NCBI RefSeq assembly: GCF_030067675.1
Contig: NZ_JASJEV010000004.1
Location: 245,121 to 309,120, forward strand
Length of the DNA: 64,000 nucleotides
Reading direction: 5' to 3'
Source: Chelatococcus albus
GTDB lineage: Bacteria; Pseudomonadota; Alphaproteobacteria; Rhizobiales; Beijerinckiaceae
Part shown: piece by piece, positions 9,254 to 17,780 of the stretch
How positions within the stretch are numbered: position 1 is the first letter of the stretch
Layout of the letters: the number at the start of each line of letters is the position of its first letter
Program-made: the position numbers and the translations under genes
Notes under the pieces: model-generated
Told to the model about the DNA's origin: nothing
Seen by the model: the letters and a program-made list of their open reading frames with translations, nothing else
Databases searched by the model: none

Positions 9254-10057
9254 TCAATGCGCCACGCCGAGATAGGCGTCGATGACCTTCTGGTCGCGCT
9301 TCACCTCGTCCGGCACGCCGTCGGCGATCTTGCGCCCGTATTCGAGCACGACGACGCGGTCGGACAGGTCCATGACGACACCCATGTCGTGTTCGATGAG
9401 GGCGATCGTCGTGCCGAACTGGTTGTTCACGTCGAGGATGAAGCGGCACATGTCCTCCTTCTCCTCGAGGTTCATGCCGGCCATCGGCTCGTCGAGCAGC
9501 AGCAGCTCCGGCTCCATGGCTAGCGCCCGGCCGAGCTCCACGCGCTTCTGCAGCCCGTAGGGCAGGCGCCCCACCGGCACCTTGCGGATGTGCTCGATCT
9601 CCAGGAAGTCGATGATCTCCTCGACCTGCCGGCGATGCTCGATCTCCTCGGCGAGCGCCGGGCCGTGGCGCAGCATCTGCCAGAAGAAGCCGCGCTTCAT
9701 CTTGAGGGTGCGCCCGGCCATGATGTTGTCGAGCGTCGTCATGCCCTTGAAGAGGGCGACGTTCTGGAAGGTGCGCGCGATGCCCTGGCTCGCCGCCACA
9801 TAGGGCCGCATGCGCGAGCGCGTCCTGCCCTTGAAGGTGATGCGCCCCTCCTGCGGGTGGTAGAAGCCGTTGATGACGTTGAGCATCGACGTCTTGCCCG
9901 CGCCGTTCGGGCCGATGATGGCGCGGATCTCGCCCTTGCGGATGTCGAAGGAGACGTCCGTGATGGCCTTGACCCCGCCGAACCGCAGCGAGACGTTCTC
10001 GACCGCGAGCAGGACGTCGCCTGCGGCGACGCCGGCGTTCGAACCCGGTGCCCTCAT
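9254..10057 (-). CDS. livG: Branched-chain-type ABC transporter ATPase, LivG
   Basis: ATPase partner of LivF, 267 residues: Walker A GPNGAGKTS (about 46), an insertion typical of LivG after the Q-loop (GIARTFQNVALFKGM), signature region LPYGLQKRVELGRALA and Walker B LLLLDEPMAGMN. The ATG (10057) overlaps the stop of the preceding ligase gene in an ATGA arrangement with AGGAG upstream, so the ligase and the importer are translationally coupled. Confidence 0.93.
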   Translation of the reverse strand: MRAPGSNAGVAAGDVLLAVENVSLRFGGVKAITDVSFDIRKGEIRAIIGPNGAGKTSMLNVINGFYHPQEGRITFKGRTRSRMRPYVAASQGIARTFQNVALFKGMTTLDNIMAGRTLKMKRGFFWQMLRHGPALAEEIEHRRQVEEIIDFLEIEHIRKVPVGRLPYGLQKRVELGRALAMEPELLLLDEPMAGMNLEEKEDMCRFILDVNNQFGTTIALIEHDMGVVMDLSDRVVVLEYGRKIADGVPDEVKRDQKVIDAYLGVAH

Positions 10058-12024
10058 GCCGCCTTCTCCTCGCGCTCGGCCGGATAGGTGTTCATGTCGC
10101 GGATCTTCACCCGCGCCGAGATGACGCCCTTGCGCCCGTCCTCGAAGGTGACCTCGGTGGAGATGTCGGCCTCCGTCGCGCCCGTGTAGAAGGCGTCGAT
10201 GAGGGGAGCGTAGCGTTCGGCAATGAAACGCCGGCGCACCTTCTGCGTGCGCGTGAGCTCGCCGTCGTCGGCATCGAGTTCCTTGTGCAGGATGAGGAAG
10301 CGCTTGATCTGCGCCCCCGCCATCTGCGGCTCGCGGGCGAGCGAGCGGTTCACCGCGTCGACGTGCTTCTCGATCATGTCGTAGACGAGCGGGTGGCCGG
10401 CGAGTTCCTGGTAGGAGGCATAGGAGACGTTGTTGCGCTCGGCCCAGTTGCCCACCGCCGTCAGGTCGATGTTGACGAAGCAGGTGACGCAATCGCGCCC
10501 GTCGCCGAAGGCCACCGCCTCCTTGATGTTGGGGAAGAACTTCAGCTTGTTCTCGATGTATTTCGGGGGGAAGAGGGAGCCGTCCGCGAGCCGTCCGACA
10601 TCCTTGGCGCGGTCGATGATCTTCAGGTGGCCGTCGGCGTCGAAGAAGCCGGCATCGCCCGTCTTGACGAAGCCGTCCTCCGTCAGTGCCTCGGCCGTCT
10701 TCTCCGGGTCCTTGAAATAGCCGACGAACATGCCCGGCGACTTGAACTGCACCTCGCCGTCCTCGGCGATGCGGATCGCCACGTTGGTCATGGCCGGCCC
10801 CACCGTGTCGGGGCGGATCTGCCCGTCGGGCTGGGCCGTCACGTAGAGGAACGCCTCGGTCTGGCCGTAGAGCTGCTTCAGGTTCAGGCCGAGCGAGCGG
10901 TAGAAGGAGAAGAGCTCCGGCCCGATGGCCTCGCCGGCGGTATAGGCGGTGCGCACGCGCGAGAAGCCGAGCACATTCTTGAGCGGCCCATAGACGAGGA
11001 GCTCGCCGAGGCCATAGAGCAGCCGCCCGCCGAGGGGCACGGGCTCGCCGTTGAGGATCTTCTCGCCGTAGCGCTTCGCCACGTCGATGAAGTAGTGGAA
11101 CATCTTCCGCTTCAGCGCCCCCGCGTCCTCCATGCGGATCATGACGCGGGTGAGCATCGCTTCGAAGACCCGCGGCGGGGCGAAGTAAAAGGTCGGGCCG
11201 ATCTCCTTCAGGTCCTGCATCGCCGTCTCGGTCGATTCCGGGCAGGCCGTGCAGAAGCCGGCGACGAGCCCCTGGGCATAGTTCAGATAGTGATCGCCCA
11301 CCCAGGCGAGCGGCAGATAGGCGAGCACCTCATCACGGTCGGTGAGCCTGTCGAAGGCCACCGTGTCGGAGGCGGCCTGGATGCTGCGCCCGGCCGACAG
11401 GAGCACCCCCTTCGAGCGCCCGGTCGTTCCCGAGGTGTAGAGCATGATGGAGCTGTCGGTGCCCCTGCCTGCGGCGATCTCGCGGTCGAGCCAGGCGTCG
11501 AGGCCGGGGTCCTGGGCGAGGGCCGCGCGCCCGTCGGCGATGACCTCGTCGAGGGGATGGAGGCGCGTGTGATCGTACTCGCGCAGGCCGCGCGGCTCGT
11601 CGTAGGCGATCTGTTCGAGATGCGGCAGGGCCTCGGACACGGAGAGGATCTTGTCGACCTGCTCCTGGTCCTGCACCGCGGCGAAACGCACTTCCGCATG
11701 GGCGAGGACGTAGGCGAGCTCGTCGGCGACGGCGTCGGCATAGACAGGCACCGGCACGGCGCCAAGCGCCTGCGCCGCCATCACCGACCAGTAAAGCTTC
11801 GGCCGGTTGGCGCCGACGATGGCGATCGTGTCGCCGCGCTTCAGCCCGAGGCGACTGAGCCCGAGCGCCAGCGCCCGGACGATGTTGTAGACCTCCGCCC
11901 AGGTCCACGTCTGCCAGATGCCCAGGTCCTTGTGGCGAAAGGCCGGACGGTCGCCACGCACGGCGGCGTTCCTGGCGAGAAGCTTGGCAAAGGTGTCGGC
12001 GCGCGCGTCATCGGCCGTGGTCAC
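10054..12024 (-). CDS. Long-chain-type acyl-CoA synthetase (AMP-forming)
   Basis: Activates a carboxylic acid via an acyl-adenylate, 656 residues, in the FAA1/FadD15-like subgroup. The P-loop is MLYTSGTTGRSKGV (about 187), the adenine motif LYGQTEAFL (about 395), then DGFVKTGDAGFFDADGH (about 465) and the hinge IIDRAKDV. It starts with GTG at 12024 preceded by GGGAGGAC. It is the promoter-proximal gene of the operon and is fused by a 4-nt overlap to livG, which implies that its substrate is what the importer brings in. The chain length or aromatic preference cannot be read. Confidence 0.88.
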   Translation of the reverse strand: MTTADDARADTFAKLLARNAAVRGDRPAFRHKDLGIWQTWTWAEVYNIVRALALGLSRLGLKRGDTIAIVGANRPKLYWSVMAAQALGAVPVPVYADAVADELAYVLAHAEVRFAAVQDQEQVDKILSVSEALPHLEQIAYDEPRGLREYDHTRLHPLDEVIADGRAALAQDPGLDAWLDREIAAGRGTDSSIMLYTSGTTGRSKGVLLSAGRSIQAASDTVAFDRLTDRDEVLAYLPLAWVGDHYLNYAQGLVAGFCTACPESTETAMQDLKEIGPTFYFAPPRVFEAMLTRVMIRMEDAGALKRKMFHYFIDVAKRYGEKILNGEPVPLGGRLLYGLGELLVYGPLKNVLGFSRVRTAYTAGEAIGPELFSFYRSLGLNLKQLYGQTEAFLYVTAQPDGQIRPDTVGPAMTNVAIRIAEDGEVQFKSPGMFVGYFKDPEKTAEALTEDGFVKTGDAGFFDADGHLKIIDRAKDVGRLADGSLFPPKYIENKLKFFPNIKEAVAFGDGRDCVTCFVNIDLTAVGNWAERNNVSYASYQELAGHPLVYDMIEKHVDAVNRSLAREPQMAGAQIKRFLILHKELDADDGELTRTQKVRRRFIAERYAPLIDAFYTGATEADISTEVTFEDGRKGVISARVKIRDMNTYPAEREEKAA

Positions 12025-12103
12025 GGCGCTCGTCCTCCCTGACGCCCCGCAGGGCTATGGCGTTCCCCTGCCCCGTGGTCATTGCCCGGAGCTTCGTTGA
12101 TGG

Positions 12104-12124
12104 TTGCAGTTTGCAAGGGTTGCA
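12104..12124. promoter_or_regulatory. TTGCA-repeat operator candidate
   Basis: TTGCA-GTT-TGCAA (12104-12116) is a perfect palindrome, followed after 3 nt by a third TTGCA (12120-12124). It lies about 80 nt upstream of the ligase start and downstream of the predicted -10, a roadblock position for a repressor. TGCA-type repeats are known targets of BzdR/BoxR and of short-chain acyl-CoA regulators, but the regulator here is unknown. Confidence 0.5.
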
Positions 12125-12222
12125 GGACGAAGCAAGCTTCCCCTTGACAGACAAACCATCGCCTTGTTGGCTATGGCTGCGGTGTTCCGTGCCTTTTCGG
12201 CCGTTTTCCGCCTTTTCCCAAG

Positions 12223-12251
12223 ATTATACTGCCTTCATTGCGCGGCAAAGG
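12223..12251 (-). promoter_or_regulatory. Predicted sigma70-type promoter of the ligase-liv operon
   Basis: On the minus strand a perfect TATAAT (12228-12223) has a weak CCTTTG at 17 nt spacing as -35. A consensus -10 is rare in this GC-rich window, which adds weight; the poor -35 suggests that an activator may help. Confidence 0.5.
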
Positions 12252-12397
12252 CTGGCGGAGATCCGCAATTGGTGGTGCTCCCGCCCCCGTCCGCGCCCTC
12301 CTTGTGCAGGTGCCGCGGCCTGCGCATCCGCGCCGGAGGCGATTGACCCATCGCGAAAGGGACGTGCAGAAACACCAATACCGTGGTGGCGCCGGCG

Positions 12398-13171
12398 CTA
12401 TTCGCCGTAGCGGCCGAGTCGCTTGAGGTCGACGACGGCGAGGCCGCCGTGCTCGATGCGCACGAGGCCCGCCGCCTCCAGATCCTTCAGGCTCTTGTTG
12501 GTCACCTGGCGCGACAGCCCGCAGAGGAGGCCGAGCTCCTCCTGGCTGATCTCGAGAAAACTGCCGACGCTCGGGTAGAGCACCGGGTTGAACAGCCAGG
12601 CCACGCAGCGCGCCACGCGCGCCGGGGCGTCGAGCATGCGGTCATAGCCGATGAGGGCGATGAACTGTCCGAGCCGCTCGTTGAGCTGGCGCACGAGGAA
12701 GCGGTTGAAGCCGACGCTATGCTCGAAGAGCCAGCGGAACGTGGCCCCGTTCATCATCGCCAGGCGCGTGTCGCGCAGCGCCACGAGATCGTACTGGCGG
12801 GCCTCGTCCTTCAGCACCGTGCCCTCGCCGAACCATCCGCCGGACGGCACGCCCGCGAAGGTCACCGCCTTGCCCATGTTGGAAATGGTGCTGACCTTGA
12901 CGAGGCCGGAGACGACGCCGAGCCAGGCGTCGAGCCGGTCGCCGCGATGGCAGATGTAGGAGCCCTTGGCATAGGTCTTCTCGACGATGCCCCGACACGC
13001 CCGTTCGCACTCCTCATCGCTCAGTTCGCTTGCCCAGGTGGCGATGCCTTGCAGTCGGTCGGAGGAGATCACCAGCACAGTCCGAAGTTGCGAGCCGAGT
13101 ACCGAGCGCGCGATCCCGGCGGCACAGGTCCGGATCGCGCGCGGCAGTATGCTCAGGAGGGGCGGCGGCAC
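12398..13171 (-). CDS. Crp/Fnr-family transcriptional regulator
   Basis: Cyclic-nucleotide-binding-fold sensor (about 40-160, including KGSYICHRGDRLDAWLGVV) followed by a winged helix (about 200-250: EISQEELGLLCGLSRQVTN). The recognition helix differs from FNR/FixK, and the Cys spacing near the N-terminus is not that of an Fe-S FNR, so the effector is unknown. The start is uncertain: GTG 13171 gives 257 residues, but homologues usually begin near the ISSDRLQGIATW region. The gene precedes the ligase-liv operon on the same strand and is the nearest candidate regulator. Confidence 0.82.
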   Translation of the reverse strand: MPPPLLSILPRAIRTCAAGIARSVLGSQLRTVLVISSDRLQGIATWASELSDEECERACRGIVEKTYAKGSYICHRGDRLDAWLGVVSGLVKVSTISNMGKAVTFAGVPSGGWFGEGTVLKDEARQYDLVALRDTRLAMMNGATFRWLFEHSVGFNRFLVRQLNERLGQFIALIGYDRMLDAPARVARCVAWLFNPVLYPSVGSFLEISQEELGLLCGLSRQVTNKSLKDLEAAGLVRIEHGGLAVVDLKRLGRYGE

Positions 13172-13338
13172 TCAAGCCCGCTCTCCATTGGACAGCCACG
13201 CCTTTGGGAGGAGACGACGATCCGAGGCCTGCGCGAGACTTGCGGTCGGCCGTGGCGGATGCGAGGGCTGTGACCGCCCGCCGCACGGCCGACACCGCCC
13301 GTTGCGACAGGAACGCCCTCAGAATCGTGGAGATCCGC

Positions 13339-13908
13339 ATGCTCGACGCCGCCCGATCGACCCTCCTTCTCGTCGACTTCCAGGCGCGGCTCATGCCGGC
13401 GATCAGCGGCGCGGCGGCCGCCATCGCCAATGCGCAGCGCCTCGCCGCGGCGGCGCACCTTCTCGGCGTGCCGATCCTCGCCACGGAACAGAATCCGGCC
13501 GGCCTCGGTGGCACCGTGGATGAACTCGCCGGCCGCGCCGACACCACCGTCGCCAAGACGAGCTTCGACGCGAGCGCCGGGACGGGCCTGACCGGCCTGC
13601 TCTCCCCCGACCGCGCCAGCATCGTCGTCGCCGGCTGGGAAGCCCACGTCTGCGTGCTGCAGACGGCGCTCGGCCTCGCCGCGAAGGGCTTCGCGCCTGT
13701 CATCGTGCAGGACGCCGTCGCCTCGCGCCGGCCGGAAAGCAAGGCAGGCGCCCTGCAGCGGCTCGCCCATCACCGCATCGAGATCGTCACGACCGAGATG
13801 GTCGTCTTCGAATGGCTGCGGGACTGCACGCATCCCGCCTTTCGCGAGGCGCTCGCGCTGGTCAAGGACGGTCCGCGGGAGGCGATCGGCTTCCTGCGGC
13901 GCGGCTGA
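13339..13908 (+). CDS. Isochorismatase-family cysteine hydrolase
   Basis: Small (189 residues) cytoplasmic hydrolase of the YcaC/nicotinamidase fold. The triad is visible as Asp in LLLVDFQ (about residue 13), Lys in VAKTSFD (about 75) and Cys in GWEAHVCVLQTALGL (about 109). The cis-peptide region precedes the Cys as expected. GGAG lies 6 nt upstream of the ATG, so the long open frame farther upstream is not used. The substrate (amide or ester) is unknown. It stands alone between the regulator and the convergent oxidoreductase. Confidence 0.9.
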   Translation: MLDAARSTLLLVDFQARLMPAISGAAAAIANAQRLAAAAHLLGVPILATEQNPAGLGGTVDELAGRADTTVAKTSFDASAGTGLTGLLSPDRASIVVAGWEAHVCVLQTALGLAAKGFAPVIVQDAVASRRPESKAGALQRLAHHRIEIVTTEMVVFEWLRDCTHPAFREALALVKDGPREAIGFLRRG

Positions 13909-13941
13909 ACCTTCAACCGCGTCGTCAGGCCGGCACCCGCG

Positions 13942-16900
13942 CTATTCCGCCGCCACGGCGAGCGGGTGCTCACCGGCGCGGAAGCGGGCGATGAGGTCCG
14001 CCTCCTCGCGCTTCGCCTTGTCGAGATGGCGCAGCTTGACGTGGCCGAAGCCGCGGATCTTCTCGGGGATCGCGGCGAGCGCCACGGCGAGCGCGTGGTT
14101 GTCCGCGTCGAGCTTCCCCAGGATCTCCTCGAGGAGCGCCTCGTAGTCGGCGATGAGGCGGCGCTCCATGCGCCGCTCCTCCGTCCGGCCGAAGGGGTCG
14201 AGCGCCGTGCCGCGCAGGAAGCGGAGCTTCGCGAGCAGGCGGAAGGCCGTCAGCATCCTCGGTCCGAAGGTTGTCTTGCGCGGATTGCCCTGTGCGTCCC
14301 TGCGTCCGAGGATCGGCGGCGCGAGGTGGAATTCGAGCCGCAGGTCCTTGCCCTCGAAGGTCGCCCTGAGCTGGCGCTGGAAACTGCCGTCGGTATAGAG
14401 ACGCGCCACCTCATATTCGTCCTTGTAGGCCATGAGCTTGAAGAGGTAGCGCGCCACGGCCTCGGCGAGCGCGGTGGAACCGGGCACGACCGCCGCTTCC
14501 TTCTCGCGCACGCGCTCGATGAGCGCGCGATAGCGCGCCGCATAGGCCGCGTTCTGATAGGCGGTGAGGAAGTCGACGCGGCGGGCAACGATCTCCTCCA
14601 GGGTGTGTGACAGGTGGCGAGCCGGCGTCGCCTCGCGCGCCGGCGCCGCCATCTCGTTGATCCTGGCGGGCTCGAGCGCGGCCCGGCGGCCCCACAGGAA
14701 GGCCTGCTTGTTCATGGCGACGGCCTCGCCGTTGAGCTCGATGGCCCGCTCGATGGCCGCCGCCGAGACCGGCACCTTGCCGAGCTGATAGGCGACGCCG
14801 AGCAGGAACATGTTGGCGGCGATGGCATTGCCCATGATGGCGTTGGCGATGCCGGTGGCGTCGATGAAGACGGCGCCCTCGCGCCCTGCCGCGTGGGCGA
14901 TGGCGCGCTTCACGCGCTCGGCCGGCAGGGAATAGTCGGCGTTGCGCGTGAATTCGCCGGGATGCACCTCGGCGGTGTTGACGAGCACCGTCGTCTGGCC
15001 CTGGCGCACGGCGGCGAGCACCTTCTTGGTGCCGGTGACGACGAGGTCGCAGCCAAGGATGAGGTCGGCCTCGCCGGCAAAGACGCGGATGGCGTGGATA
15101 TCCTCCGGCCGGGCTGCGAGCCGCACGTGGCTGTAGACGGCGCCGCCCTTCTGGGCGAGGCCTGCCATGTCGATCATGCCGCAGCCCTTGCCCTCGAGAT
15201 GGGCCGCCATGCCAAGGATGGCGCCGATGGTGACGACGCCCGTGCCGCCGATGCCGGTGACGATGATGTTCCACGGCTTGCCGGGCGGGAACTCCGGCAG
15301 CATGGGCTCGGGCAGGCTGCCCCAGCCCCCTGCATCCCGGGCGGCCGGAGCGGCCGCCTTCTTCACCTTCGCTCCGTGCACGGTGACGAAGGAGGGGCAG
15401 AAGCCGTTGACGCAGGAGAAGTCCTTGTTGCAATTCGACTGGTCGATCTGGCGCTTGCGGCCGAACTCGGTCTCGAGCGGCTGGACGGAGACGCAGTTCG
15501 ACTTGACACCGCAGTCGCCGCAGCCCTCGCAGACGAGCTCGTTGATGATCATGCGCTTGTCGGGATCGGGGAACTCGCCCTTCTTGCGCCGGCGGCGCTT
15601 CTCGGCGGCGCAGGTCTGGTCGTAGATCATCACTGTCACGCCGGGGATCGCCGCAAGCTCGCGCTGCACCGCGTCGAGCTCCTCGCGGTGGTGGAAGGTG
15701 ATGCCTGCCGGCCACTGGATCGAGGCCGGGTACTTGTACGGCTCGTCGGACACGAGCGCGATGCGCTCGACGCCCTCGGCCCGCACCTGCCGGGCGATCA
15801 TGTCGACGGTCAGCCCGCCCTCGTGGCGCTGGCCGCCCGTCATGGCCACGGCATCGTTGAAGAGGATCTTGTAGGTAATGTTCGTCCTGGTCGCGACCGC
15901 CCAGCGCAGGGCGAGCACGCCCGAGTGGTTGTAGGTGCCGTCGCCAAGATTCTGGAAGACGTGGCGGCGGGTCGAGAACGGCGCCTCGCCGATCCAGTTC
16001 GCCCCCTCCCCGCCCATCTGGGTGAAACCCTCGGTGGAGCGCTCCATCCACTGCACCATGTAGTGGCAGCCGATGCCGGCATAGGCGCGCATGCCCTCGG
16101 GCACGACGGTGGAGGAATTGTGCGGGCAGCCCGAGCAGAAGTGCGGCACGCGGGTCGCGACATCCTTTGTCTCGGCAAGGACCGTCTGCGCCTGGCTGAT
16201 GCGGGCGACGCGCTGCGCGAGCTCCTCGCTCGGATGGTAACGCAGGAGCCGTTCGCCCACGGCGATGGCAATGTCGTTCGGATCGAGGGCGCCCTTGACG
16301 GGGAAGAGCCAGTTGCCCGCCTCGTCGCGCTTGCCGACGACTATGGGCTGGTTGGCCGTGCCGTAGAGCTCCTCGCGCACCTGGACCTCGATGAGCGAGC
16401 GCTTCTCCTCGACGACGATGACCATGTCGAGATCGCGCGCGAAGTCGAGGAGGTCGAGGCGACCGATGGGCCAGGGGCAGGCGATCTTGTAGAGACGCAG
16501 CCCCACGTCGTTCGCCCGCACCTCATCGATGCCGAGGTCCTCGAGCGCCTGGCGCACGTCGAGGTAGCTCTTGCCGACGCTCACAACGCCGACCTTCGGG
16601 TTGCGGCCGCCGGACGTGATGATCCTGTTGAGCTTGTTGGCGCGCACGAAGGCGAGCGCCGCCTCGCGCTTGAACTCGTGCAGGCGCGCTTCCTGCTCGA
16701 GGATGTTGTCGCCGGGCCGGATGTTGAGGCCGCCCGGCGGCATGACGAAGTCTTCCGGCAGGACTATGCCGAGGCGGTCGAGCGAGCCGTCGATGACAGC
16801 CGTCGACTCCACCGTGTCCTTCATGCCCTTGAGCGCCACCCACGTGCCGCAGAAGCGGCTCATGGCGAAGCCGTAAAGACCGTAGTCGACGAGTTCCTGC

Positions 16901-17442
16901 ACCCCGGCCGGGTTGAGGATCGGCACCATCATGTCGACGAAGTTGAACTCCGTCTGGTGCGCCACAGTGGAGGATTCGGCCGTGTGATCGTCGCCCATCA
17001 GGGCCAGCACGCCGCCGTGCCTGGAGGTGCCGGCCATGTTGGCGTGACGGAAGACGTCGCCCGCGCGGTCGACGCCCGGGCCCTTGCCGTACCAGATCGA
17101 GAAGACGCCGTCGTACTTGCCCTCGCCACGCATCTCGGCCTGTTGGGTGCCCCAGACCGCTGTCGCGGCCAGGTCCTCGTTCAGACCCGGCTGGAAGAGG
17201 ATGCTCGCCGGATCGAGGAAGCGCTTGGCGCGCAGGAACTGCTGGTCGAGGCCACCGAGCGGAGAGCCGCGATAGCCCGAAACGAAGCCGGCCGTGTTCA
17301 GCCCGGCACGGCGATCGCGCTCACGCTGCATCAGCATCAGGCGGACGATCGCCTGTGTGCCGGTGATGAAGATACGATCCTTCGCAAGGTCGTACTTGTC
17401 GTCGAGTGCGACGTCCTTCAGCGCCACGGCCTTTTCAGCCAT
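13942..17442 (-). CDS. Indolepyruvate:ferredoxin oxidoreductase, fused IorA-IorB type
   Basis: Oxidatively decarboxylates aryl-2-oxoacids (indolepyruvate, phenylpyruvate) to aryl-acetyl-CoA, reducing ferredoxin. The 1166 residues hold an N-terminal PFOR-type pyrimidine-binding region (from FITGTQAIVRL), a TPP-binding region (GIGCHYMVQWM about 485; FQNLGDGTYNHSG), a ferredoxin-like motif CEGCGDCGVKSNC (about 640) with further Cys downstream, and a gamma-type domain starting GIGGTGVVTIGAI (about 730), then an alphaproteobacterial C-terminal extension. ATG 17442 (MAEKAVAL) is chosen for GGAGGA in front. It may feed phenylacetyl-CoA chemistry linked to the nearby ligases. Confidence 0.92.
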   Translation of the reverse strand: MAEKAVALKDVALDDKYDLAKDRIFITGTQAIVRLMLMQRERDRRAGLNTAGFVSGYRGSPLGGLDQQFLRAKRFLDPASILFQPGLNEDLAATAVWGTQQAEMRGEGKYDGVFSIWYGKGPGVDRAGDVFRHANMAGTSRHGGVLALMGDDHTAESSTVAHQTEFNFVDMMVPILNPAGVQELVDYGLYGFAMSRFCGTWVALKGMKDTVESTAVIDGSLDRLGIVLPEDFVMPPGGLNIRPGDNILEQEARLHEFKREAALAFVRANKLNRIITSGGRNPKVGVVSVGKSYLDVRQALEDLGIDEVRANDVGLRLYKIACPWPIGRLDLLDFARDLDMVIVVEEKRSLIEVQVREELYGTANQPIVVGKRDEAGNWLFPVKGALDPNDIAIAVGERLLRYHPSEELAQRVARISQAQTVLAETKDVATRVPHFCSGCPHNSSTVVPEGMRAYAGIGCHYMVQWMERSTEGFTQMGGEGANWIGEAPFSTRRHVFQNLGDGTYNHSGVLALRWAVATRTNITYKILFNDAVAMTGGQRHEGGLTVDMIARQVRAEGVERIALVSDEPYKYPASIQWPAGITFHHREELDAVQRELAAIPGVTVMIYDQTCAAEKRRRRKKGEFPDPDKRMIINELVCEGCGDCGVKSNCVSVQPLETEFGRKRQIDQSNCNKDFSCVNGFCPSFVTVHGAKVKKAAAPAARDAGGWGSLPEPMLPEFPPGKPWNIIVTGIGGTGVVTIGAILGMAAHLEGKGCGMIDMAGLAQKGGAVYSHVRLAARPEDIHAIRVFAGEADLILGCDLVVTGTKKVLAAVRQGQTTVLVNTAEVHPGEFTRNADYSLPAERVKRAIAHAAGREGAVFIDATGIANAIMGNAIAANMFLLGVAYQLGKVPVSAAAIERAIELNGEAVAMNKQAFLWGRRAALEPARINEMAAPAREATPARHLSHTLEEIVARRVDFLTAYQNAAYAARYRALIERVREKEAAVVPGSTALAEAVARYLFKLMAYKDEYEVARLYTDGSFQRQLRATFEGKDLRLEFHLAPPILGRRDAQGNPRKTTFGPRMLTAFRLLAKLRFLRGTALDPFGRTEERRMERRLIADYEALLEEILGKLDADNHALAVALAAIPEKIRGFGHVKLRHLDKAKREEADLIARFRAGEHPLAVAAE

Positions 17443-17500
17443 CGCGGTTTTCCTCCGGTGGCGCTCTTTGCGGCGCTCGTCGGCCGGGTTGTCCCGGACT

Positions 17501-17536
17501 GGGATTGAACTTGGGGTTGAATTTGGGGTTGAACTT
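17501..17536. repeat. Three-unit 12-bp tandem repeat in the oxidoreductase leader
   Basis: GGGATTGAACTT, GGGGTTGAATTT and GGGGTTGAACTT follow each other without a gap, 59-94 nt upstream of the oxidoreductase ATG. The period of 12 keeps one reading frame open, so the copy number could change without disturbing an overlapping frame. Confidence 0.85.
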
Positions 17537-17559
17537 GGGCGTGCAGGTCGGCGCACAAT

Positions 17560-17580
17560 TATGTCAGCAACGCTGACATA
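17560..17580. promoter_or_regulatory. 21-bp perfect palindromic operator
   Basis: Arms TATGTCAGC and GCTGACATA flank a 3-nt centre AAC (17560-17580). The site lies in the divergent region between the oxidoreductase (start 17442) and the DUF1007 gene (start 17781). Its length and symmetry fit a dimeric TetR-, GntR- or MarR-type repressor. It probably controls the oxidoreductase, which is nearer. Confidence 0.7.
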
Positions 17581-17780
17581 TCCCGCCTCCTCCGTCAACG
17601 AATTCCAAACTACCTTCCTGCGCGACGGAGTGATGGAGCAAGGCGGGCAACACCTGCGCCTCGCTTTCGCCGCACTGATGCGAGAACGCTCGCGAAGGTC
17701 GGGACGCGCGTCAGGGGTTCCTTAACCCTGTGCGGCCACCGTTCCCACTGGGCCGTCGCGCCCCGCGCACGGATAGAGCC

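Larger units (their letters stand above)
12025..12397. promoter_or_regulatory. 373-nt promoter/leader region of the ligase-liv operon
   Basis: This gap between the Crp-like gene and the ligase gene has no credible gene. It is less GC-rich than its surroundings in 12120-12260. It contains a perfect TATAAT on the minus strand and the TTGCA repeats described separately, so it is best read as a promoter plus a leader of roughly 190 nt. Confidence 0.6.

Noticed and set aside
10036..10052. GTTCGAACCCGG, resembling a tRNA T-arm
   Set aside because: Lies within the start of livG, with no acceptor, D or anticodon arms around it.
12144..12172. TTGACA on the plus strand as a rightward promoter
   Set aside because: No plausible -10 at proper spacing and the next plus-strand gene is over 1 kb away beyond an antisense gene.
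14614..17508. A 964-codon open frame on the plus strand opposite the oxidoreductase gene, and similar long antisense frames throughout
   Set aside because: They mirror third-position GC bias of the real genes: rich in Arg/Ala/Gly/His, no domain motifs, no ribosome sites.
17443..17598. N-terminal extension of the oxidoreductase through the tandem repeat
   Set aside because: GGAGGA directly before ATG 17442 and family length favour the shorter start; kept only as an open option in findings.
17600..17780. Possible cobalamin riboswitch before the DUF1007-NicO genes
   Set aside because: Only a CCCACTG fragment resembles the B12 box; the rest of the core is missing and the space is too short.
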